DNA of 5,334 bases from HRBIN12 sp964447335 (lineage in GTDB: Bacteria; Actinomycetota; UBA4738; HRBIN12). Positions within the stretch are counted from its first letter, which is position 1, and each line of letters opens with the position of its first letter. The translations under genes were made by a program, and so were the position numbers. Below the pieces are notes generated by a model, which worked only from the letters and a program-made list of their open reading frames with translations, ran no database searches and was not told the origin of the DNA. The stretch is from contig CAYUSA010000099.1 in NCBI GenBank assembly GCA_964447335.1, positions 1 through 5,334 on the forward strand, written 5' to 3'. Positions 1 through 4,446 of the stretch are shown in pieces.

Positions 1-1247
1 ATCGCGAAGACCACCCCGCCGATGACGACCACGGCGAGCACGATGCCTACCACGGGGATCACGGGGAAGCTGCTGCCGCCGGCGTCACCGCCGCCACCCT
101 GCTCGGTAGCGGATGGCGAGGGCTGGGTCGACACGAGCTTCGTCGCCTCGACCTTCAGCTCCTGCGCCTGCTGGTGCCCGGGCGACAGCGCGAGAACCTC
201 GTCGAACTTCGTGATCGCGGTGCGGTAGTCGGCCTGGAAGTAGGCGTCGAGCCCGGCACGGTAGGCGACGTCGATCGGACCGAGCTCGTTCGTCACGCCG
301 TTCTGGCTCATCATCTCGCCGACGAGCGAGGAGGGCGTGATGAAGTTGAACGCCTCGGTCTCGCCGACGATGCCGAAGCTGTTCACGCCGACGACCCCGC
401 CGTTGAGCGCCACCGTCGGACCGCCGCTCATGCCGCCGGACAGGGCGGCGCTCATCTCGTAGACGGGGAGCAGACCGCCCTCACGCGTCTTCTCGGCGTT
501 GATCTGGCCGTCCTTGTAGGTGGGCTCGAGCGATGCGTCCGTCACCTCGTCCGTCGAGCCCGGATATCCGACCGACAGGACGGGTGTGCCGATCGCGATC
601 GCGCCGGCCGGCTCGATCAGCAGGGTCGGCAGGTCGGTCTCCTCGATCTTGAGGAGCGCGACATCCCCTTCGCTCCAGGGCGTGTAGTCGACCAGCCGGG
701 CGGGGAACGTGTTCCCGCTCTTCACCCCGCCGGCGGCGACCCCGCGCTGGACGTGGATCTCGAGATCGGCGTCGGAGCCCTTCTCCTGGCCCTCGACCCC
801 CCAGATGAGGTGCGCCTCGTCGAGCCAGTACTGGAAGCCGCGCTTGAAGATGTAGCCCTGGTCGATGAGCCACTGCACCGCGAGCTGCAGCGCCGTGTCC
901 CGGGCGCCCTCCTCGCCGGAGTCGACGCAGTGACCCGCGGTGACGACGTACCCCGCGGGGTTGACGACGAATCCGCTGCACCGGGTGCTCCACTCGAAGG
1001 CGTAGCCGTCGTTCACGTACCCGTCGAAGTAGAGGAGCTCCGAGGACTTCGGCACGCGCACCCATGCCTTCCACGACTGCTCGATGTACACGACGGAGGG
1101 CCCGACGAGGGCCGCGGCCTTCTGCTCCGGCGTTCCCGTGGTGACGGGAGCCGGGCTCGTGGTCTGTGCGCCCGCGCCCGGCATACCGGCCAGGAGCACG
1201 ACGGTGGCCGCGATCGGCAGCACGGCCCTCATGGAACGTCGAAGCAT
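1..1247 (-). CDS. Membrane-anchored, secreted trypsin-like serine protease with TPR segment (3' end cut by window edge)
   Basis: I translated the reverse strand from the ATG at 1247; 415 codons are visible and no stop is reached. Residues 1-28 form a signal peptide (MLRRSMRAVL, hydrophobic core, then GAGAQ). Residues about 45-315 are a chymotrypsin-fold protease. The likely catalytic triad is His106 (TAGHC), Asp195 (EGDVALLKI) and Ser274 (GMSGGP). Cys90 and Cys107 sit where the chymotrypsin Cys42-Cys58 disulfide lies. About 89 residues separate His and Asp, roughly 40 more than in chymotrypsin, and this insert contains an aromatic, probably helical stretch (about 117-150). Residues about 325-372 look like a TPR-type helical pair (AYRAGLDAYFQADYRTA). 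A Ser/Pro/Gly-rich linker (373-393) and a hydrophobic membrane segment (394-415 onward) follow. The protease domain should face outside, tethered by the C-terminal helix. Substrate unknown. A Shine-Dalgarno AAGGGGG lies 5 nt before this ATG; the next ATG (1232) has none. The gene is divergent from greA. Confidence 0.9.
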   Translation of the reverse strand, partial: MLRRSMRAVLPIAATVVLLAGMPGAGAQTTSPAPVTTGTPEQKAAALVGPSVVYIEQSWKAWVRVPKSSELLYFDGYVNDGYAFEWSTRCSGFVVNPAGYVVTAGHCVDSGEEGARDTALQLAVQWLIDQGYIFKRGFQYWLDEAHLIWGVEGQEKGSDADLEIHVQRGVAAGGVKSGNTFPARLVDYTPWSEGDVALLKIEETDLPTLLIEPAGAIAIGTPVLSVGYPGSTDEVTDASLEPTYKDGQINAEKTREGGLLPVYEMSAALSGGMSGGPTVALNGGVVGVNSFGIVGETEAFNFITPSSLVGEMMSQNGVTNELGPIDVAYRAGLDAYFQADYRTAITKFDEVLALSPGHQQAQELKVEATKLVSTQPSPSATEQGGGGDAGGSSFPVIPVVGIVLAVVVIGGVVFA

Positions 1248-1252
1248 GGAGA

Positions 1253-1259
1253 CCCCCTT
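1253..1259 (-). promoter_or_regulatory. Shine-Dalgarno site of the serine protease
   Basis: On the minus strand AAGGGGG is followed by TCTCC and then the ATG at 1247, a 5-nt spacing. This decides the start codon: the in-frame ATG five codons further in has no comparable purine run, and starting there would remove the N-terminal arginines of the signal peptide. Confidence 0.7.
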
Positions 1260-1329
1260 CGCGACGGACAAGGCGACTCTACCGTCCATCGGCCGGTGAC
1301 GCTGCCCGGACGCGTCCCGGTATCCGGAT

Positions 1330-1338
1330 TGGTAGATT
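1330..1338 (+). promoter_or_regulatory. Extended -10 box of greA, probably leaderless transcript
   Basis: TGG-TAGATT matches a TGn extended -10 followed by TANNNT. The hexamer ends 8 nt before the greA ATG at 1347, so a start of transcription about 7 nt downstream would fall at or next to the A of ATG. No Shine-Dalgarno precedes that ATG (CGGGACCC), which agrees with a leaderless mRNA. No convincing -35 is visible. This is a reading by eye, without mapped transcript ends. Confidence 0.5.
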
Positions 1339-1346
1339 CGGGACCC

Positions 1347-1880
1347 ATGGACCTGCCCCCCGAGCTCGCGAACCGCCCGCCGCGTCCCGCCGGTACCGAG
1401 CCGACGGCGACCCTCACGATCGAGGCGTACGGGCGGCTGAAGGCGGAGCTCGAGGACCTGAAGTCCGAGGGACGCTCGCGGATCGCGGAGCGCATCAAGG
1501 CGGCGCGCGAGCACGGCGACATCCGCGAGAACGCCGAGTACGACGCGGCGAAGAACGAGCAGGGGCTCATGGAGTCGCGGATCCGCAACCTCGAGAGGAT
1601 GCTCCACGACCCCCAGATCATCGACACGCCGCCGGCCTCCGACGTCGTCACGGGAGGGATGCTCGTCACGATCCGTCCGCTCGACGAGGACGAGCCCGAG
1701 GACGAGACCTACCTCCTCGCCGAGCACGCCGAGGAGCGCGCGCCGGGGGTCCGCACGATCACGACGACCTCGCCGCTCGGCTCGGCGCTGATGGGTCACG
1801 CCCTGGACGACGAGATCGCGTACGCGGCGCCGGGCGGCACGTTCCACTACCTGATCGTCGGGTTCGAGCCGCGGGCCTGA
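1347..1880 (+). CDS. greA: Transcription elongation factor GreA
   Basis: This 177-residue protein binds RNA polymerase and stimulates cleavage of the backtracked transcript through the secondary channel. Residues about 23-93 form the antiparallel coiled coil. Its tip carries GDIRENAEYDAAKNEQG, with Asp58 and Glu61 matching the acidic pair (D41, E44 in E. coli GreA) that coordinates the catalytic metal. Residues about 98-175 are the FKBP-like C-terminal domain, with the family signature SPLGSALMGHALDDEI and then APGGTFHYLIVGFEP. It is about 20 residues longer than the usual 158 because of a proline-rich N-terminal tail (residues 1-22), and it has an acidic loop DEDEPEDE at 113-120. The frame stays open far upstream into the antisense of the protease. 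The ATG at 1347 is chosen because it lies just before the first GreA-like residues and 8 nt behind a -10 box. GreB is less likely, given the GreA-like tip and length. Confidence 0.93.
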   Translation: MDLPPELANRPPRPAGTEPTATLTIEAYGRLKAELEDLKSEGRSRIAERIKAAREHGDIRENAEYDAAKNEQGLMESRIRNLERMLHDPQIIDTPPASDVVTGGMLVTIRPLDEDEPEDETYLLAEHAEERAPGVRTITTTSPLGSALMGHALDDEIAYAAPGGTFHYLIVGFEPRA

Positions 1881-1902
1881 GTCGGGTCCCGTCCCGCCGG
1901 AG

Positions 1903-1908
1903 TAGCCT
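1903..1908 (+). promoter_or_regulatory. Possible -10 box for a leaderless start of the phosphatidyltransferase gene
   Basis: TAGCCT (TANNNT) ends 9 nt before the ATG at 1918, and there is no Shine-Dalgarno in between (GCTCCACGG). This repeats the arrangement in front of greA. The box overlaps a weak hairpin, GGAGTA / TGCTCC (1899-1913, one wobble pair). Read-through from greA, whose stop is only 37 nt upstream, remains possible. Confidence 0.35.
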
Positions 1909-1917
1909 GCTCCACGG

Positions 1918-2616
1918 ATGACGGTCCCACGCGATGAACGCCGGCGCCCCGACGCCGTCCCCCGCGAGATCCCGCGACCTCGCGACATGCCCCCCCCGCG
2001 CGAGGGCGACGGCGCGGCCGCCCCGGCGATGCGCCGGATCTTCGACTGGCCGTTCCGCGCGATCCTCGCGGGGGTCATGGCGCTCGGCCTCTCGGCGATG
2101 CAGCTCACGGTGCTCGGGCTCGTGACGAACATCGTGATCGGGTGGCTGCTCGTGCAGGGCTCAGCGCTCCTCGCCGGCGTGCTGCTCCTCCCGGCCGGGC
2201 TGTTCGATCTGCTCGACGGCGCCGTCGCGCGCCTACGCGGCACGGCGAGCCGACTCGGCGCGTTCACCGACGCGGTGTTCGACCGCGTCTCGGACATGAT
2301 CCTGTTCGGGAGCGCGTTCTGGATGCTCTCGGGGCAGGGCGAGACCCTCGAGGCGGGGCTCGCGCTCGCGACGCTCGTGATCTCGCTCACGGTGAGCCAC
2401 ATCCGCGCCGAGGCCGAGTCGGTCGGGGTCTCGCTCTCCGAGGGGCTCTTCCAGCGGCTCGAGCGCTACATCGCGATGATGGTTGGTCTGACGGTCCCCG
2501 GGATGATGCTCCCGATGCTGATCCTGCTCACGGTGCTCGGCGGGTTCACGGTGCTCCAGCGAGCGTGGAACGCGGTGACGGCGCTCGGCGCCCCCCACGC
2601 CCCGAAGGAGGGTTGA
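1918..2616 (+). CDS. CDP-alcohol phosphatidyltransferase, phosphatidylinositol-phosphate-synthase-like
   Basis: This 232-residue integral membrane enzyme should move a CDP-activated lipid onto an alcohol head group with release of CMP. The full family motif D-x2-DG-x2-AR-x8-G-x3-D-x3-D is intact: Asp97, Asp100, Gly101, Ala104-Arg105, Gly114, Asp118 and Asp122. The aspartates bind the metals, and Asp122 is expected to act as the base. The surrounding FDLLDGAVARLRG and DRVSD resemble actinobacterial phosphatidylinositol-phosphate synthase, which uses inositol 1-phosphate, so that is my best substrate guess; a PgsA-type glycerophosphate substrate cannot be excluded. Hydrophobic segments lie at about 47-62, 63-80, 82-98, 125-137, 145-160 and 186-212. 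Residues 1-37 are a charged, proline/arginine-rich tail likely in the cytoplasm. No start candidate (1918, 1987 or 2029) has a Shine-Dalgarno; 1918 is preferred for its upstream -10 box. Unlike the mycobacterial PIP synthase locus, no acyltransferase or PimA gene is adjacent. Confidence 0.9.
   Translation: MTVPRDERRRPDAVPREIPRPRDMPPPREGDGAAAPAMRRIFDWPFRAILAGVMALGLSAMQLTVLGLVTNIVIGWLLVQGSALLAGVLLLPAGLFDLLDGAVARLRGTASRLGAFTDAVFDRVSDMILFGSAFWMLSGQGETLEAGLALATLVISLTVSHIRAEAESVGVSLSEGLFQRLERYIAMMVGLTVPGMMLPMLILLTVLGGFTVLQRAWNAVTALGAPHAPKEG
2605..2612 (+). promoter_or_regulatory. Shine-Dalgarno site of the Rieske gene
   Basis: AAGGAGGG lies inside the last codons of the phosphatidyltransferase gene, 5 nt before the ATG at 2618. 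It fixes the Rieske start. With only one base between stop and start, it argues for translation from a shared mRNA. Confidence 0.75.
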
Positions 2617-2617
2617 G

Positions 2618-2947
2618 ATGCCCGACGCGTTCGTCCGGATCGCCTCGCTCGCCGAGGTCCCCGACGGGGAGCTCCGCGCCTACGACCTCGCGACGGGCCG
2701 GGTCGCGCTCGCGCACGTCGAGAACGAGCTGTTCGCGTTCGGCGACGAGTGCACCCACGAGGGCTGCTCCCTCGCCGAGGGCGAGCTCGGGGAGCAGGAG
2801 GAGTCGGTGGTCTGCCCGTGCCACGGCAGCGAGTTCGACCTGCGCACCGGCGAGCCCGTCGTCGGCCCGGCCGAGGACCCGGTCCCCGTGTACACCGTCC
2901 GCGTCGTGGACGACTGGATCGAGGTCGCGCCGCCCCCCGAGAGCTGA
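2618..2947 (+). CDS. Small Rieske [2Fe-2S] ferredoxin-like protein
   Basis: This 109-residue soluble protein consists of a single Rieske domain; it should carry one electron through a [2Fe-2S] cluster. The ligands are Cys45 and His47 in CTHEGC and Cys66 and His69 in CPCHGSEF, followed by the usual FDLRTGEPVVGPA and PVPVYTVRV. The extra cysteines Cys50 and Cys68 match the disulfide pair of cytochrome bc1/b6f Rieske proteins, which many oxygenase ferredoxins lack. There is no signal peptide or membrane anchor, so it is predicted cytoplasmic and not a bc1 subunit. It is the usual length for oxygenase-type ferredoxins or NirD-like subunits, but no oxygenase, reductase, nitrite reductase or Suf gene is visible here, so its partner is unknown. 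It starts one base after the phosphatidyltransferase stop and was probably transcribed with that gene. Family assignment is firm; biological role is open. Confidence 0.9.
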   Translation: MPDAFVRIASLAEVPDGELRAYDLATGRVALAHVENELFAFGDECTHEGCSLAEGELGEQEESVVCPCHGSEFDLRTGEPVVGPAEDPVPVYTVRVVDDWIEVAPPPES

Positions 2948-2985
2948 GCGGTCGTCCGGCCCTTCCACGCGACCGCTCCGAGCGG
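2946..2985 (+). repeat. Inverted repeat with alternative hairpin between the Rieske gene and trpB2
   Basis: GAGCGGTCG (2946-2954) pairs perfectly with CGACCGCTC (2970-2978) over 9 bp with a 15-nt loop. It begins on the last two bases of the Rieske stop codon. A second, shorter hairpin, CCGCT (2973-2977) with AGCGG (2981-2985) around CCG, uses the same right arm, so the two cannot form together. No U-run follows. It could be a U-less terminator for the upstream pair, an operator, or chance in GC-rich DNA. Confidence 0.4.
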
Positions 2986-2986
2986 A

Positions 2987-2992
2987 TACGCT
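2987..2992 (+). promoter_or_regulatory. Possible -10 box of trpB2
   Basis: TACGCT fits TANNNT and would put a transcription start near 2998-3000, leaving a leader of about 30 nt that contains the Shine-Dalgarno. The best -35 candidate is a poor TTCCAC (2963-2968). The call is weak, but it is consistent with trpB2 having its own promoter after the hairpin. Confidence 0.3.
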
Positions 2993-3015
2993 TTCGCACC
3001 GTCGTTCCCCGACCC

Positions 3016-3022
3016 GAGGAGG
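3016..3022 (+). promoter_or_regulatory. Shine-Dalgarno site of trpB2
   Basis: GAGGAGG is 5 nt upstream of the ATG at 3028. It decides the start: the frame stays open to about 2749, but that upstream part overlaps the Rieske gene in another frame and has no TrpB-like sequence. Confidence 0.8.
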
Positions 3023-3027
3023 CACCG

Positions 3028-4404
3028 ATGACCGACCGCACGCGATTCGATCTCCGTGAGGACGACCTGCCCACGGCGTGGTTCAACATCATGCCGGACA
3101 TCGCGAGCGTGACCCAGCCGCTGCCGCCGCTGCATCCCGGGACGCTCGAGCCGATCACGCCCGACCTGCTGGCGCCGCTGTTCCCCGAGGCGCTCGTGAT
3201 GCAGGAGGTCTCGACGGCGCCGTGGATCGACATCCCGGGCCCGGTCATCGACATCTACCGGCTGTGGAGGTCGACGCCGCTGTACCGGGCGACGAGACTC
3301 GAGCAGGCGCTCCAGACCCCGGCCCACATCTACTTCAAGTACGAGGGCACGTCCCCGGCGGGGTCCCACAAGCCGAACACCGCCATCGCGCAGGCCTACT
3401 ACAACAAGGAAGCCGGCGTGCGGCGCCTCGCGACCGAGACCGGCGCCGGCCAGTGGGGCTCCGCGCTCGCGATGGCCTGCCGGTTCTTCGATCTCGAGTG
3501 CCTCGTGTACATGGTGAAGGCGTCGTTCGAGCAGAAGCCGTACCGCCGGGTTTTCATGGAGACGTTCGGCGCGACGGTGGTGCCCTCGCCCTCGGACAGC
3601 ACGAACGCCGGCCGCGGGATCTTGGCCGAGCACCCCGACTCCACGGGTTCGCTCGGGATCGCGATCAGCGAGGCGATCGAGATCGCCGCCACGAACGAGG
3701 ACACGAACTACTCGATCGGCTCCTGCCTCGGGCACGTGCTGCTGCACCAGACGGTCATCGGGCTCGAGGCGCAGCAGCAGATGGAGCTCGCGGGCGAGGT
3801 GCCCGACGTCGTCATCGGCTGCGTCGGTGGCGGGTCCAACTACGCCGGTCTCGCGTACCCCTTCATGGCCGGCAAGCTCCGCGGGCAGACCCCCGACATG
3901 CGGTTCCTCGCGACGGAGCCGGCCGCGTGCCCGACCCTCACGAAGGGGCGGTTCGCCTACGACTTCGGCGACACGGCGAAGCTCACGCCACTCCTGCCGA
4001 TGTACACGCTCGGCCACGACTTCGTGCCGGCGCCCGTGCACGCGGGCGGGCTGCGGTACCACGGCGACGCCCCGTCGCTCTCCCTCCTCGTCCGGGAGGG
4101 CTACATGGAGGCCGCGGCCTACACGCAGAACGAGGTGTTCGAGGCCGCGCTGCTGTTCGCGCACACCCAGGGCATCGTCCCGGCGCCTGAGTCCGCACAC
4201 GCGATCCTCGGCGCGGTGAACGAGGCGATCGCGGCGCGCGAGGCCGGCCAGGAGCGCGTGATCCTGTTGGGACTCTCGGGCCACGGCAACTTCGACATGC
4301 AGGCCTACGACGACTACCTGAACCAGCGCCTCCCCGAGGTCGAGCTCGACGAGAGGGACCTCGCGCTCAGCATGGCCGGCCTGCCCGAGGTGCCCATCGG
4401 CTGA
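3028..4404 (+). CDS. trpB2: TrpB2-type tryptophan synthase beta chain (PLP-dependent)
   Basis: This 458-residue fold-type II PLP enzyme should join indole and L-serine (some archaeal TrpB2 use O-phosphoserine) to make tryptophan in the cytoplasm. The Schiff-base lysine is Lys115 in SPAGSHKPNTA, and the acidic residue equivalent to TrpB1 Glu109 is Glu137 in TETGAGQWG. The phosphate cup is GGGSN (267-271), and the C-terminal cofactor-ring region is LSGHGNFD (416-423). The longer N-terminus with EPITPDLLAPLFP (41-53), QWG in place of the TrpB1 QHG, and GSHKPN in place of AHKIN place it in the TrpB2 subgroup. TrpB2 proteins lack much of the alpha-subunit contact surface and often act without TrpA, as an indole salvage or rescue enzyme. 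No trpA or other trp gene lies in the window. The length (usual about 420-460) and all key motifs indicate an intact gene. It follows the Rieske gene by 80 nt and ends 42 nt from the convergent sigma-factor gene. Confidence 0.95.
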   Translation: MTDRTRFDLREDDLPTAWFNIMPDIASVTQPLPPLHPGTLEPITPDLLAPLFPEALVMQEVSTAPWIDIPGPVIDIYRLWRSTPLYRATRLEQALQTPAHIYFKYEGTSPAGSHKPNTAIAQAYYNKEAGVRRLATETGAGQWGSALAMACRFFDLECLVYMVKASFEQKPYRRVFMETFGATVVPSPSDSTNAGRGILAEHPDSTGSLGIAISEAIEIAATNEDTNYSIGSCLGHVLLHQTVIGLEAQQQMELAGEVPDVVIGCVGGGSNYAGLAYPFMAGKLRGQTPDMRFLATEPAACPTLTKGRFAYDFGDTAKLTPLLPMYTLGHDFVPAPVHAGGLRYHGDAPSLSLLVREGYMEAAAYTQNEVFEAALLFAHTQGIVPAPESAHAILGAVNEAIAAREAGQERVILLGLSGHGNFDMQAYDDYLNQRLPEVELDERDLALSMAGLPEVPIG

Positions 4405-4446
4405 GGTGACGCTCGAGATCCGTCCGCCGGCGCGGCGCCAGCCTCG

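Larger units (their letters stand above)
1248..1346. promoter_or_regulatory. Divergent intergenic promoter region (protease / greA)
   Basis: These 99 nt separate two genes transcribed away from each other, so both promoters should lie here. For the protease, the minus strand has TAGAGT (1281 down to 1276) as a possible -10 about 28 nt before its ATG; I see no good TTGACA at the expected distance. For greA see the separate -10 entry. The greA side also carries the perfect 8-nt palindrome ATCCGGAT (1322-1329) and a 6-nt inverted repeat GTCCCG (1314-1319) / CGGGAC (1339-1344) that brackets the -10 box. Confidence 0.5.

Noticed and set aside
174..1346. Upstream extension of the greA frame over the protease gene
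   Set aside because: This stretch is antisense to a protease whose catalytic residues, signal peptide and disulfide cysteines are all readable on the other strand. The GreA-like sequence starts only after 1347.
2749..3027. Upstream extension of the trpB2 frame into the Rieske gene
   Set aside because: The Rieske motifs are in a different frame here, and a strong Shine-Dalgarno precedes the ATG at 3028. The extension would not look like TrpB.
2142..3059. A 305-codon plus-strand frame across the phosphatidyltransferase and Rieske genes
   Set aside because: Arginine/alanine-rich shadow in another frame of two recognised genes.
2680..4284. A 534-codon open frame on the minus strand across the Rieske and trpB2 genes
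   Set aside because: It is antisense to two genes with intact family motifs, has an Arg/Gly/His-biased composition without recognisable domains, and is the kind of open frame that high GC produces by avoiding stops.
4405..4446. Terminator between convergent trpB2 and the sigma-factor gene
   Set aside because: GGCGCGGCGCC looks self-complementary, but the loop would be too short for a real stem and there is no U-run on either strand. I see no supportable terminator in these 42 nt.
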